Assembly: GCF_022234545.1 (NCBI RefSeq)
Contig: NZ_JAIEUI010000026.1
Coordinates: 1-64,000, forward strand
Origin: Paenibacillus piscarius
GTDB taxonomy: Bacteria; Bacillota; Bacilli; Paenibacillales; Paenibacillaceae
Direction of reading: 5' to 3'
Length of the DNA stretch: 64,000 nucleotides
Shown: piece by piece, positions 34,801 to 45,243 of the stretch
Layout: each line of letters begins with the position of its first letter
Position numbering within the stretch: the first letter of the stretch is position 1
Notes under the pieces: model-generated
Told to the model about the DNA's origin: nothing
Seen by the model: the letters and a program-made list of their open reading frames with translations, nothing else
Database searches by the model: none
Program-made: the position numbers and the translations under genes

Positions 34801-37433
34801 TGGCGATTATGAAGTTCTTGTCCTCCGGGCCGGCAGCGCCTTCGCTGACGCCGCTTGAATTGGAAGAGACTCCGGCACCGGATCACAGTGCTGAGCCGGT
34901 AACGACTCCTGCCGCTTCGGCAGAAGCAACTGAACCGGCAGCAACACCTGCTGCTTCGCCGGAAGCCAGCCCCGATGCCAAGCTGGCAGCCAAGGGCCTT
35001 GGCGCTTCAGTGAGTGAAGCGACTTACAGCTATGTTATTCCTGCTAAAACAGAATTGAACGGAACGCAATACATTCATCTGATGGTGAAGCATAGCGACA
35101 AAACGTACTATTACTCGAAGGCTTATTATTTTGACAATGAAGCACCGGCAGTGTATTTCAGCCCTGATAGTGTTGCTTACCCGCTGCCGCTGCAGAAGAC
35201 GAAAATTAGCGTGTCAGAGTTCTACAGCAAAACAGGACTGGTCAGCAAGTATCAATGGGTCAGACAAGAACCAGGTGCAGACGTACCTACAGAGTCTTCT
35301 ACCAAATGGGAGATTGTCCCGGATGGCGGCTCAGTCTCCATCGATGACAACTCGCTGAAGTCGGGAGAAATCTCTGAGTTCAAGTTATATGTGCTCGCGG
35401 TTGACGGAGCGGGCAACAGCACAATCAAGGCAAGTGCAGGAACCTTCAAGGTCTCGGCAACGACCAAGCCGGATGCGCCAGTGTCGGATGCCAAGTCTTC
35501 TCTGATCTATCTGTCCGGTGATACAGCGGACGGCTACACAGCCATCATGAAGCTGAGTCTCGAAACAGAGGACAAGACCGGTTATGAATATTCGGTCTCA
35601 CCGGATAACGGGGTGAGCTGGCTGAACTGGAAGCCATACACGAACTTCGTAGCCGTGAAGGTTCCGACGAGTAAGCCTGAGGAGCTTCAGGTATGGGTCA
35701 AGTACAGAACGCCGGGCGGTCTGATCAGTAAGCCGGCCAAGCTTGAAATCGAGCTCCCGCTTACTACCGTACAGCCGGTCTATGCCCTTGCTTCACTCAG
35801 CGTGAACAGCCCGGTCAACGCCAAGGTTGGTGCGGACATTGAGATTACGCTCCCGCCGGGTATCCGCGTCATGCCATCGAAGATTAACCCTTCGGAGCCT
35901 GTGCGGACCGGCAATTCATTCAAGATCTACGAGAATGGCTACTACAGCTTCGATCTGACCGATCTCAGTGATCCGGACCGGACAGACACTCTGTACCTGG
36001 TCGTGAAGAATATTGACGGTACTAAGCCTGAAGGAACCATTGAATATTCTTACATGGAGAGCACGAACGGTAATGTGATTGCCTATCTCCAGAGCACCTC
36101 TGAGCCGGTCACAGTGGTGAACAATGGCGGCAAGACGGCCTACACCTTCACAGAGAATGGTACGTTCGAGTTTGAAATTAAGGATGCAGCCGGAAATGTC
36201 AATACGGTTGAAGCCAAGGTTGCGAACATTAGCAAGGAAGTGCCTCGGGTAAAAGTAGTCCGTTCTTACCAATATGGCGAGAATGGAAGCCAGACCTTCG
36301 GCACCCTGAAGGATAACAGCGGCAATGTGCTGTTCTCCACCGGCGTTACGCTTACGGTAGAGAAGGCGGATGCTGCTGCTAAAGCGTTCAACATTATCAG
36401 TGCCAATAAGAGCATTACACTCATGGAGAATGGAACGGCTTCATTCACTGTGACGGATGTGTACGGCAATACAACAGTTATTAAAGAAAAAGTAACCAAT
36501 GTTCTCTCTGCTCCGCCAGTACCGGACAAAGTGACTTATACCTTTGTAGATGCCGAAGGCAAAGCGGTTCCGGCCGATCAGATGGTTACCATCGGCGGAC
36601 AGAAATATGCCAAGGGCAAAGTGAAGGTTACGCTTAGCGGCACAGTTGCTGCCCCTAATCAAATGTTCTCAGGCGTAAGACCTATTTCAGATGGAGCTGC
36701 CTATACGAACCAGATCAGCAAAGCGGATGGAACATACAGCTACTCGCGTGCTTTTGAGAGCGGCGGATCAGCGGTTATTGCGATCTCGGATCTCCTGGGC
36801 AATGTGAACAAGGTTCCGGTGAGCATTGCCGGGCTTGATAACACAGCACCTGAACTGACACTGAATAAGGAAACAGTAGGGATTGTCAAGAACAAGAAAG
36901 ACTTTAACTTCCGCACCGATCTCGGGGGCTTCACCGTTTCCGATAATGTATCGGCCGCAGCGGATGTGAAGGTATCGGTCAGCGGACTGGATCTGAGCAA
37001 GCTTGGACGCCAGCGCGCCACGTATACAGCGGTTGACCAGGTAGGCAATAAGACGGTGGTCTATCAGGATGTGGTGGTCGTGAAGGACGGCGGATTGCTC
37101 GTCTTCGGTAACGATACCTTAATCTCGGCTTCCTCCGGCGAGTCCGCATTGTTCAATACCAATACCATTACCTTCAAGGTATCCGGCTTCAACCTGATGA
37201 AGGTAGGCGGAGTAGACAAGGTCAATCAGGCAGGAACGTTCGATATTCTCTATTACCCTGGTCTGTATCGCGAAGGACAGCTGAAGCTGGTGAAGCAGAA
37301 GCTGACCTATGCTGAGCTGGTGAGCAGTAATTTCAAGGTCACCTTCCCGAAAACAGGCTGGTACACCATTGTGGTGAGAACCCAGGAGCGTGACCGCGAA
37401 TTTGCTACCTTCTTTGTCGGCAATCTGAAATAG
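31860..37433 (+). CDS. Giant secreted Ig-like repeat protein, 1857 residues
   Basis: The signal peptide comprises a basic start, a hydrophobic core 8-32 and cleavage near 'GLAEAAG'. The body consists of bacterial Ig-like/cell-adhesion beta-sandwich units with repeated 'DxAGNxxT' and 'DNTAPELTLN' motifs. A Pro/Thr/Ala/Glu-rich low-complexity linker covers about 960-1040. No SLH, LPxTG or catalytic motif is visible, so it is either free or held by its two SLH-bearing neighbours. The TTG at 31860 lies six bases after GGGGGAG; an ATG two codons later is the alternative. It is followed at once by the next giant gene (no gap between the stop and the next open frame). Confidence 0.75.
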   Translation: MLMSRRLKRYTSLSLILSMLLSLIPSSFSGLAEAAGDDYEVTFKSGAHVGNLSYPADNTFINFYNDMVEGFKQTEKDKDAKYDWAKGDIFAGVDDNEATVQFEVKVADNPILKNMAESGHAEMLTGFSVLRRHSGFLWTRHSSITVNIDGKNIINERTGSSQRYNKSAKAIIKPNSVITVRVWGEGDDDGEAAGVRGFYLKFQDLKRPVIDNYTFTGNGAERLNENINQKELYVKRDENITLSYNFSEPVRPSTVVEANSDYFLRHKLFINDPDTGLPAAGQQQYLQNISFTNTKVSLDSYQKKIAYRYTGVPFHNSSNLPLRPLITGGTTGGAQMDLSLENKLKEAVLSDAAGNKAVFNLNTVPSSGSNSWVERKAGNPFDFDRGGYRVIVDAVRPKYSKTKNGIQPEILTGVTLNKGDVIDFTLQMTEEAIAKTGWDEKKTFILFNNGMKAYYVAGRNTPNWSFRMTVPDGKTVETPLLKAVAISNDAKGGSEPIQMDTDVIQDYAGNLMIQPANFDGIHEEKINPYGSDFSLANSKIDWANLFIDNTEPVIGYRFETGGATDTTYAKKGKVTIDANDPSIKVPHLDPTVPDRGTERPSRGIYRPSNMSAEASPSVGLVYYWWSQDKADPFAGVAGDHYAALKRYALSAKQPSDELYPGEFENIELSVVNNKTNLLAPPAEAFEEGNSGEWYLHTWTADMSWDSARELMQYEKKKAYVATHQAQYDAWYAEAPGEKADKTFYADNQAMAAVGQYGDLSVWPLKDFKNDDSNWTHEVGVLKLDNKGPAITLAGEDTATVQALVNDPHSGVSSVQYQWVKDGDSPASGKWADTPYTGSTVTRSTYEDIDEDGSYWLYLKALDHAGNETIKTPQERAVVVSSEAAIPTQFIPEANPNYVKSHEVTFQISGVHPDYVGYAISDSSLRPGDSDFTGLEVSESSGLSPLSDKSLIEDGAEPEASSAPTEPAPPAEPEVTASIGPVAIMKFLSSGPAAPSLTPLELEETPAPDHSAEPVTTPAASAEATEPAATPAASPEASPDAKLAAKGLGASVSEATYSYVIPAKTELNGTQYIHLMVKHSDKTYYYSKAYYFDNEAPAVYFSPDSVAYPLPLQKTKISVSEFYSKTGLVSKYQWVRQEPGADVPTESSTKWEIVPDGGSVSIDDNSLKSGEISEFKLYVLAVDGAGNSTIKASAGTFKVSATTKPDAPVSDAKSSLIYLSGDTADGYTAIMKLSLETEDKTGYEYSVSPDNGVSWLNWKPYTNFVAVKVPTSKPEELQVWVKYRTPGGLISKPAKLEIELPLTTVQPVYALASLSVNSPVNAKVGADIEITLPPGIRVMPSKINPSEPVRTGNSFKIYENGYYSFDLTDLSDPDRTDTLYLVVKNIDGTKPEGTIEYSYMESTNGNVIAYLQSTSEPVTVVNNGGKTAYTFTENGTFEFEIKDAAGNVNTVEAKVANISKEVPRVKVVRSYQYGENGSQTFGTLKDNSGNVLFSTGVTLTVEKADAAAKAFNIISANKSITLMENGTASFTVTDVYGNTTVIKEKVTNVLSAPPVPDKVTYTFVDAEGKAVPADQMVTIGGQKYAKGKVKVTLSGTVAAPNQMFSGVRPISDGAAYTNQISKADGTYSYSRAFESGGSAVIAISDLLGNVNKVPVSIAGLDNTAPELTLNKETVGIVKNKKDFNFRTDLGGFTVSDNVSAAADVKVSVSGLDLSKLGRQRATYTAVDQVGNKTVVYQDVVVVKDGGLLVFGNDTLISASSGESALFNTNTITFKVSGFNLMKVGGVDKVNQAGTFDILYYPGLYREGQLKLVKQKLTYAELVSSNFKVTFPKTGWYTIVVRTQERDREFATFFVGNLK

Positions 37434-37460
37434 TTGAAACAAGAACAGGGGGAATACTTG

Positions 37461-40400
37461 GTGAAGTTGTTGAAACGCACAGTAGCGGTAATGCTCACCT
37501 TAATCATGGTATTTCTGTCCACCTCCGAGAGCTTCCATGCTCTCGTTGAGGCGGCCAGCAGTACCAAGACAACCATGATCCAGAATGACTTTATTAAGGT
37601 TACTGTGGATAATGAGACGGGCCGCTACGGCATTCGCACTGTCGAAGGCCAGCCGATCCGCAAGAACGATAACAATGTGAACCTGCTGTTCCAGGGAGAT
37701 GACCCGGAGACGTCGTTCACGACGTTCCGGATCGATGGAACCGATTATATTTATGGTAATAAATACAAGTTCGACTCCAGTCATTATTCAGAGACCAGTG
37801 CACCTAAAGTGGTCGAGAATTCAAATGGCACCAAGCAGCTGGAGATGATCTGGAAGATTAAAGGCGTAGAGATCAAACAGATTCTGATGCTCTACACCGA
37901 CAGCAAGGATGCTGTGAATTCAGGTAATGTCAACATCCGTTATGAAGTGAATAATAAGAGCGGCGCGCAGGTACAGATCGGCAGCCGGATTCTGCTGGAT
38001 ACGATGGTCGGCGGCAACGACGGTCCGCAATTCCAGATTGGTACAGCCTACAAGTCACCACTGCAGGTGGAGCGGAAGCTGGTCCATAATCCGGAGGACG
38101 ATCCGGGCATTCCCTTTGAGGACAGAGCGTACTTCAAGATTCCTGCTTATTGGGTGATGCGCGACAAGCTGGATCTGACGAATCCTCAGGCAACCAATGT
38201 GGTAGCCTACGGCTTCAATAACTTTGCTGAACAGAATATTAATATTGTGGATGAGATGATTGTTGGGCACTGGAACGGTCTGGCGAATACGAAATGGGAT
38301 TATAAAGTAAATCCCAACCTCGACTTCACCAGAGACACCAATGATTTCGGTACAGCGGATTCTGCGGTTGCCTTCTACTGGAACCCGGAGAAGCTGGCAC
38401 CGGGAGGCTTCCAGAGCTTCGAGACGGTATACGGTCTCGGTGAACTTACAGCCCCGGATAAAGTATTCTCGATCCGTTATGTAGATCAGGTACAACAGCT
38501 GGCGACAGCTCCGCTGGGAACGGGAGAGACCGTTCCGTCGAAGTATGCGGATAACGGAGTCTTCACGATTACGGCCGAAGTAGAGAACCTGCAGGCCTAC
38601 AATATGGAGCACTCCAAGATCGAAGTGGAGATGACCCTGGAGAGCGGCCTCAGCTTCGTCAGGCAGAACGAAAAAGGAGAAGATGTCCTGGATGCCAGCG
38701 GGAATCCGGTCCTGGAGAATGCCCGCAGCAAAATGCTGGAGTTCAAAAAGTCAGCCACACCTGATGAAGCGGCTATGGGCATTGAGCCGAAGTACAAGCC
38801 GGGGGATGCGATCTCCGCAAGCTTCCGCGTTCAGGCTAAAGGCAGACCTTGGCCGGTTACCCGGGAGTATATGATTTCGGCTAGAAGCCCGGAAACACAA
38901 GGTAAAATCGAAGGCGTTAAGGATGAAGGCATCAGGGCCCAGTATGAATCCACGCGGACTAACTTCATTCTGCTGCCGCCGGTAGGGGAAGCGACGGCGA
39001 CATATGCCTACTCACTTGCACCGGCAGAGCTGTACAGCACAGATGTGAAATATGTGACGGTCAATCTGTCGAATATTGAAGCTTACAATACGGGCAATGC
39101 AACGACTGCTCCGAACTTTGACTTATACCTCAAGAATAAAGCAAATGGTGACCGGTATAAGGTCAATGTCCAGGATGCGGTGGTGATGCAGCCGACCGAT
39201 GACGGATTCTCCGGCGCCATGCGGATCACGTACCGTGGCGGTGACAAGGTGGATTCAGGCGGCAATGTGCTGGAAGCCGGGCTTGGACCTGAACTGCCGC
39301 TGGGTGAATACCAGGTGGAGATTGATTACAAGGGCGATGCCGGCGGGGATGAGGAAGTAGCGGCACTCTATGATATGACGACTCCGCAATCCTTCCTGGT
39401 TACCGATAATAACGACACGCGTATCCGTGAGGCCGGAGTAATGGCCGTCTACAAGGAAGCTGTGGATATCAGCGGTCTTGCGAACGGCGCTACGGTAAAG
39501 GATGAGCTGCTGGATCAGCTGAACTCTCTGTTCCCGGGCAAGCCTTTCAAGGACGGTTCGTTCCTGTACAAGGCTGTTACCGAGTATAAGAAAACCAAAG
39601 CCTTGTTCGGAGCAGCGAGCAAAGCGGTGGATCCGAAGTTCGACATCAGTGAATTCATGGATGAAGAAGCACTGAAAGAGACTCCAATGTATGCTTACAA
39701 GCTGTTTGCAACGGAAGAGGACTTCGAGGAATTCCAGGAAGAGGCGGAAGCCAAGGACCCGGAATTCGACCGTGAGATTCTGGTAACCATCCGCGGGATG
39801 ATCAAGCAGGTTGGCACAGGTGACGAAGAGCAGGTCATCGTGGATACCAAGACAGAACCGGCAATTATTAATGATGCTGTAGCTTATACAGGTAAAGATC
39901 TGTCTTTTGTACGCGGTAAGCTGGACATCTTTGGAAACACCCTTCCCGGCGATCTTCCTTTCCTGGATACCTTGTTCATCAAGGGCGAGGGAACGCTGAG
40001 CGTAGCGAGCAGCGGGTTCGTCTTCCATAAAGGCGAATGGACCCTCGACTTCTTCAACGGCTTCAACAAGTCGCTTGGAGAAGAAGACTTCGATCCGGAG
40101 AAGGAGCAAGAAGAGGACGAAGACAAGGATGACGACAAAAAGGATGAGAAAGGCAATGACGGCAACCCGGAAGACGATACACAGAACGGCAGCTTGAAAT
40201 GGGCGGTTGGCGGTGTAGGCGACCGGTTGAATCCGCTGCGCCAGATCATGATTGAGGATGTGTACTTCAACAAGCAGTCTCTGTTCGGGGCACCAAGCTT
40301 CTCGATTGACGGCTTTGGCTTCTCCTTCAATGACTTTATTCTTAGAGAGAATGGGATTTCCTTCGGCGGCTCGCTGTCCCTGAAGATCATTAACTCCGAA

Positions 40401-43400
40401 ATTAAGAATGTTATCTTCAACAGTGCCGGCTTCTATGGCGTCGATGCCTCACTGGGCTTCGATCTCAATCAGGAAATGGGCTTGTTCGGACCGGATAAGA
40501 AGAAGGACGCGGATAAGAAAAAAGGTCCGGATGCTCCAAGCGGCAAGGTAACGATTAAGCATGCTGTGCAGGGTGGCGGCGTAGGCAATGAATACGGCCT
40601 GGAGTTCGCGGCACAGCTGAAGAATATGATGGGTGTGGAGATTGAATTCTCACTCAAGAAAGTAAAAGACGGCCGGATTCTTCCGGATGTCATTGCCTTC
40701 GGGGCAGAGCTTCCGAAGCCGGGTATCCTGGTCACAGGTGCAACTTACCTGACCGCTGTGCGGGGCGCAGTGCGTGAACTTGCGGACACGATTGCCGGCG
40801 GCACGGCAGAAGACCCGTTCCCGTTGACGATTCAGGCAGGCGTAGGCATGCGGTTCGGGATTGCTCCGGCGTATTTCTTCGGCGATGTGGATCTGACGGT
40901 GAAGCGTACCGGCCTAAAGGTGGAGGGCAAGCTTGATTTCGCTGCCAAAGCCGATGCGGAGAAGGACGACCGGCTTCCAATGCTGACCAAAGCGCTGCTT
41001 GAGGCGCAGTGGGTAACCCCATGGTTCGTGCGCGTGGAAGCAGAGATGGATATCGGCGGATGGGACATCATCATCGGGAAGGCGGGTATCTTCGTCGGAC
41101 AGAATCTGGAGAAGAACCGCACTGATTTTGAAGGCTATATCAGCTCGAAGGTGCAGATTCCGAATGATGTACCGGTGGTCGGCGGCATGCCGCTGTCCAG
41201 TATGTTCCTTGGGGTCAACAATGATAAGGTCTGGGGCAGCATCGGTATTCTGTTCATCTCCCTCGGCATCACCTATTACTGGAGTGGAGGCATTGAATTC
41301 GGTACCTCTACAGATCAGCTGCCGGAAGGCATGATCCATCTGGTGGTGGATGATCCTGAGCTTGGACCGCGCCTGATGGTGATTGGTGCAGGGGTGCAGA
41401 CACTGGCTACTTCCAAGGTGGTTACCGAGGAAGAGAATCAGGAAATTATCTACCGTGAGGTAGAAGAAGGCGTCAAATATGTCGAGAACGGATCAATCAA
41501 TGTCGGCGTAGGCGGCATTACAGTCAAGAACGGCGGCAGAATCCATGAGATTCCGATGGACGGCGTAGCCGGCAATGCAATCATTGAGATGGAGTACAGC
41601 AGCAAGGACATGCCGGAATTCAAGCTGCAGGATGCTTCAGGCAAGAATTATCCGGTGAAATTCGATAACACGAACACGGATCCTACGGCAAATGCTTTTA
41701 CACAATATATTCCTGCAAGCTATAAAACGGAGAATGGATCCAAACTCAGCAGTGAAGTGGACATTCGCAGAGCATATATTATTATTCCTGAGAATGAAGC
41801 CACAAAGGGCGGCACTTGGAAGCTGACAGCCGTCTCAGCAGTTGATACCAAGCTGCTTAACGTTCCTACCCTGCCTACTCTGGGTGAAGTCAACCTGGCG
41901 AAGGACAGTTCGGATGCGAATAAGTTCACAGCCTCCTGGAAAGTGGCTAACGCAGCCGAAGGCGATACAGTGAACCTGTATCTGGCTGAGGATGCGGTGA
42001 CAAACCGCAAGGAAATGCTGAATGGTCAAGAGATTCTGCAGACGGGTGATCCGGGTATGCTGATCGCCAAGGATGTACCGGTCGGAGCAGGCGGCTCGGT
42101 CAGCGGCGGAATCACGAGCGGCAGTAAAGTGATCGACGTCACCAATGTAACACTGATGGGCAACCCCGAGGATATCCGCGGGCTGCTCAGACAAGGCAAT
42201 TACTACCTGCGGGCCGAGCTGACATCCAGCTCGAACTTCGGGACGAAGACTTCCCCGCAGCGCTTTGAAATCATTGATCCGCTGGCACCGCAGAGTGTCA
42301 GTGATGTCAAGGTAGAGCCTGCCGGCAACGGCCTGTTCTCACTCTCCTTCAAGCCGGGAGCGAAGAAATCGGGACACAGCGGCTTCGAGCACAGCTACGT
42401 GGTTGATGCGAAGCTGGATGATGGCAGCAAACTGGGCGAATATGCTCCGTTTGGAGAGCTTTTGTATACCGAGCAGGAGCTTAAGCCTTACTGGAATGCC
42501 TCCACAGGCAAATACGAAGGTCTGTTGATTGGCGGCTGGAAGGCTGTATCTACAACAGATGAAGTCTACAAGGGCAGCCTTGAAGGCACAGTGCTTGATC
42601 TGAGCAAGGTGAAATACGTCGGACTTCAAGAGAATAAGAAGTACGTCATCGGCGTCACTTCAGCAACGGTTCCAACTGAGGATGCCGACAAGCATCAGAA
42701 CTATCATTATGCGGAACGGCGGGATAGCAGCAGCACCTTGCTGCCGGTTCCGAGTCTGCCGAATCTGACGGTAATGAGTTCATCGGGGACGGTAGATGCC
42801 TCCTCCGGGAACTACGTGAACCTGTTAACGAATGAAACGAAGCAGAAGCTGACGCTCTCTTCCAAACAGTCCAATGTGACAGTGGAAGCATTCTATGCTG
42901 ACAAATCCATTGCGACAGTAGCTCTGAAGAACAAGGCTGGCGGCGGAAGCGAAGGCATCCTCAATCTCGACCAGTTCCAGACGGATGGGCCGTATGCGAT
43001 TGAACTGAGAGCCAGAAATACGGTGACTAAGGATATCTCAGTGACCATGCTGTATCTGACTGTAGATACGATCGCACCGGTGCTGTATCTCACAGAGCCG
43101 GTAACAGGTGAGCGGACGGCGAACGGTGAGATTCGTGTAGCCGGAACGACAACTACAGGCACCAAGCTGAGCGCAGTGTATACCGTGAGCCAGCTACAGC
43201 CGGACGGGAAATATAAGGACGTTGAGATTCCTGCTCCGCTTACTGTGGATCCATTGACTGGTGACTTCAAAGGCAGTGTGCAGATTAACTCAGCTGCCCC
43301 TTCCGTTTCCCTCAGCATTGTGGCTAAGGACGAGGCGGGCAATCAGAACACAGCGGTTGTAGATATTACGAATGCCGGCTTCAAGGTACCGGTTGCCCTG

Positions 43401-45236
43401 GTTCTGAAGGGAGCGGAGACGCTGACCCCGGGTGCAGCGGGCCAAATCCAGGCCTACCTCAAGGTGTCGGATGGCAAGGATGATAACGGCAAGCCGAAGT
43501 TCAAGGAGGAGCCGGTTACCGGCAAGGATCTGGCTAATCTGACTTATGAAGTTGCCGTAGGCGATGCGGTATCCCTGTCAGCACAAGGGAATGTTACTGC
43601 ACTGGCTACAGGCTCCAGTCTGATTGAAGCCGAGTACAAGGTGTCCGAGGGTGTTACGCTCAAGGGCATGGCGGTGACGACTGTAGCTGTACCGGAACCG
43701 AGTGAACTCGGTACTGTACAAGCCGTATCCTCTCCGATTAGCGGAGACAGCAACCGCACGAAGATTACGGTGACGTCCGCCGGGGATATGACCGGACAGC
43801 AGATCGCTTACAAGGTCTTCTCGTCCAATCCGGCAGAACTGAAATTTAATGACAATGTAAGCTCATGGAGTCTGCTTCCGCTTGATGGTATCGTGACCGC
43901 TCATCCGGGTGCCATCGTCGTGCTGGCTAAGCGTACCTCCCTGGACAAGCTGGTTAAGGCTTCCGGCAGTGTTCCTGCATCCGTCTGGACCAGCAGTGGC
44001 TCAGCCGGTGGCGGCGGAGCTGGCGGTGGTGGCGGAGGCGGCGGTGCCGTGCCGGGAGTTGTTGAAGAACAAGCACCGGAACAGGCAGCTGAGGTTACCG
44101 TCAACGGCCAAGCCGTGAAGACAGAGTGGAATGGACTTACAGCCATCGTACACATTACGGATAAGGAAGCCGTGGCTGGCAGCGACCTCATGGTAAGCTC
44201 CACCGATCCGAATGCCAAAGCATTCAGTATCCGTGTAGACCAGAGTGTGGTTCAGCAGCAGCTGACCGCAAAGAAGAAGATTGTGATTGAAGTTCCAATG
44301 GGACAACTGGTCATTGCTCCTGAGAATCTTGCAGGTGTAACTGCCGGACTTACCATCGGTATTGGTGCCAATAGTAGTGCCGATCAACAGGCGATGAAGG
44401 CTATCGCCGATCAGCAAGGCTTCACCCTGATGGGGGCAGGTCAAGGTGCAGCAGTCACTGTGAACCTGCCGCAGGCCAGCTGGACTCCGGCGCTTGCCGC
44501 CAAGATCGCGATTCCTGCGCCGCTTGCGGCCAAGGAGATTACGGCCATGGTGCTTAAGGACAAAGACGGCAACTGGACAACCGTACCTTGGAAGCTGGAC
44601 AGCAGCGGTACGGCAGTGGATGTGCAGCTGACTGGTGAAGGCAGCCTCTTCTTCATCCGCAACGAGAAGACCTTCAAGGATATGCCTTCAGGCTGGGGTA
44701 AGGAAGGTATCGCAGCGGCATCAGCCAAGCTGTTCGTGCTAGGGAAATCTGCGGAACTGTTCGATCCGGCAGGTAAAGTGACCAGAGCAGAGTATCCGAC
44801 GATCCTGCTGCGCGTTACAGGTCTGATGAACAAGCAGGCAGCTTCGGCAGGCTTCAGTGATGTCAGCGGCAGCAGCTGGTATAACCGCAGCGTCTCCATT
44901 GCCGCAGAGCTGGGCATTGTCACCGGTCTTGCAGGCGGCAAGTATGCGCCTAAGGATACGCTGACACGGGTAGAAGCGATGACAATGCTCGGCAGATTGC
45001 TGAATCAGGTCAATCCGGGCAGTGAACTCAGCGAGACCGAAGTTACTTCGATCCTCAGCGGCTTCATTGACAAGGACAAGGTTCCGGCATGGGCCAGACA
45101 AGCAGTAGCAATGAGCATTAAGAACGGCATTATTCTCGGAGAAGGCAACAAGGTGAATCCGTCCAGTCCGCTTACGCGTGAGCAGGCGGCAGCTATTGCC
45201 ATCCGGCTTGATCAGTTCATTACAGCCAACCAATAA
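37461..45236 (+). CDS. Giant SLH-anchored surface protein, 2591 residues
   Basis: The signal peptide ends near 'FHALVEA'. A large N-terminal beta-sandwich region (about 40-330) is followed by Ig-like parts. An acidic linker lies near 880-910 (runs of E/D/K, 'DEDKDDDKKDEKGND') and a Lys-rich one near 1015-1030. A region of long amphipathic beta-strands comes between and after these linkers, then more Ig-like units and a Gly-rich stretch at about 2180-2200. Three SLH domains at 2403-2591 ('FKDMPSGWGKEGIAAA', 'FSDVSGSSWYNRSV', 'FIDKDKVPAWARQAV') bind pyruvylated wall polymer. The start is GTG 37461, eight bases after GGGGGA; the TTG at 37434 precedes that site. Confidence 0.85.
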   Translation: MKLLKRTVAVMLTLIMVFLSTSESFHALVEAASSTKTTMIQNDFIKVTVDNETGRYGIRTVEGQPIRKNDNNVNLLFQGDDPETSFTTFRIDGTDYIYGNKYKFDSSHYSETSAPKVVENSNGTKQLEMIWKIKGVEIKQILMLYTDSKDAVNSGNVNIRYEVNNKSGAQVQIGSRILLDTMVGGNDGPQFQIGTAYKSPLQVERKLVHNPEDDPGIPFEDRAYFKIPAYWVMRDKLDLTNPQATNVVAYGFNNFAEQNINIVDEMIVGHWNGLANTKWDYKVNPNLDFTRDTNDFGTADSAVAFYWNPEKLAPGGFQSFETVYGLGELTAPDKVFSIRYVDQVQQLATAPLGTGETVPSKYADNGVFTITAEVENLQAYNMEHSKIEVEMTLESGLSFVRQNEKGEDVLDASGNPVLENARSKMLEFKKSATPDEAAMGIEPKYKPGDAISASFRVQAKGRPWPVTREYMISARSPETQGKIEGVKDEGIRAQYESTRTNFILLPPVGEATATYAYSLAPAELYSTDVKYVTVNLSNIEAYNTGNATTAPNFDLYLKNKANGDRYKVNVQDAVVMQPTDDGFSGAMRITYRGGDKVDSGGNVLEAGLGPELPLGEYQVEIDYKGDAGGDEEVAALYDMTTPQSFLVTDNNDTRIREAGVMAVYKEAVDISGLANGATVKDELLDQLNSLFPGKPFKDGSFLYKAVTEYKKTKALFGAASKAVDPKFDISEFMDEEALKETPMYAYKLFATEEDFEEFQEEAEAKDPEFDREILVTIRGMIKQVGTGDEEQVIVDTKTEPAIINDAVAYTGKDLSFVRGKLDIFGNTLPGDLPFLDTLFIKGEGTLSVASSGFVFHKGEWTLDFFNGFNKSLGEEDFDPEKEQEEDEDKDDDKKDEKGNDGNPEDDTQNGSLKWAVGGVGDRLNPLRQIMIEDVYFNKQSLFGAPSFSIDGFGFSFNDFILRENGISFGGSLSLKIINSEIKNVIFNSAGFYGVDASLGFDLNQEMGLFGPDKKKDADKKKGPDAPSGKVTIKHAVQGGGVGNEYGLEFAAQLKNMMGVEIEFSLKKVKDGRILPDVIAFGAELPKPGILVTGATYLTAVRGAVRELADTIAGGTAEDPFPLTIQAGVGMRFGIAPAYFFGDVDLTVKRTGLKVEGKLDFAAKADAEKDDRLPMLTKALLEAQWVTPWFVRVEAEMDIGGWDIIIGKAGIFVGQNLEKNRTDFEGYISSKVQIPNDVPVVGGMPLSSMFLGVNNDKVWGSIGILFISLGITYYWSGGIEFGTSTDQLPEGMIHLVVDDPELGPRLMVIGAGVQTLATSKVVTEEENQEIIYREVEEGVKYVENGSINVGVGGITVKNGGRIHEIPMDGVAGNAIIEMEYSSKDMPEFKLQDASGKNYPVKFDNTNTDPTANAFTQYIPASYKTENGSKLSSEVDIRRAYIIIPENEATKGGTWKLTAVSAVDTKLLNVPTLPTLGEVNLAKDSSDANKFTASWKVANAAEGDTVNLYLAEDAVTNRKEMLNGQEILQTGDPGMLIAKDVPVGAGGSVSGGITSGSKVIDVTNVTLMGNPEDIRGLLRQGNYYLRAELTSSSNFGTKTSPQRFEIIDPLAPQSVSDVKVEPAGNGLFSLSFKPGAKKSGHSGFEHSYVVDAKLDDGSKLGEYAPFGELLYTEQELKPYWNASTGKYEGLLIGGWKAVSTTDEVYKGSLEGTVLDLSKVKYVGLQENKKYVIGVTSATVPTEDADKHQNYHYAERRDSSSTLLPVPSLPNLTVMSSSGTVDASSGNYVNLLTNETKQKLTLSSKQSNVTVEAFYADKSIATVALKNKAGGGSEGILNLDQFQTDGPYAIELRARNTVTKDISVTMLYLTVDTIAPVLYLTEPVTGERTANGEIRVAGTTTTGTKLSAVYTVSQLQPDGKYKDVEIPAPLTVDPLTGDFKGSVQINSAAPSVSLSIVAKDEAGNQNTAVVDITNAGFKVPVALVLKGAETLTPGAAGQIQAYLKVSDGKDDNGKPKFKEEPVTGKDLANLTYEVAVGDAVSLSAQGNVTALATGSSLIEAEYKVSEGVTLKGMAVTTVAVPEPSELGTVQAVSSPISGDSNRTKITVTSAGDMTGQQIAYKVFSSNPAELKFNDNVSSWSLLPLDGIVTAHPGAIVVLAKRTSLDKLVKASGSVPASVWTSSGSAGGGGAGGGGGGGGAVPGVVEEQAPEQAAEVTVNGQAVKTEWNGLTAIVHITDKEAVAGSDLMVSSTDPNAKAFSIRVDQSVVQQQLTAKKKIVIEVPMGQLVIAPENLAGVTAGLTIGIGANSSADQQAMKAIADQQGFTLMGAGQGAAVTVNLPQASWTPALAAKIAIPAPLAAKEITAMVLKDKDGNWTTVPWKLDSSGTAVDVQLTGEGSLFFIRNEKTFKDMPSGWGKEGIAAASAKLFVLGKSAELFDPAGKVTRAEYPTILLRVTGLMNKQAASAGFSDVSGSSWYNRSVSIAAELGIVTGLAGGKYAPKDTLTRVEAMTMLGRLLNQVNPGSELSETEVTSILSGFIDKDKVPAWARQAVAMSIKNGIILGEGNKVNPSSPLTREQAAAIAIRLDQFITANQ

Positions 45237-45243
45237 CCGGGAT

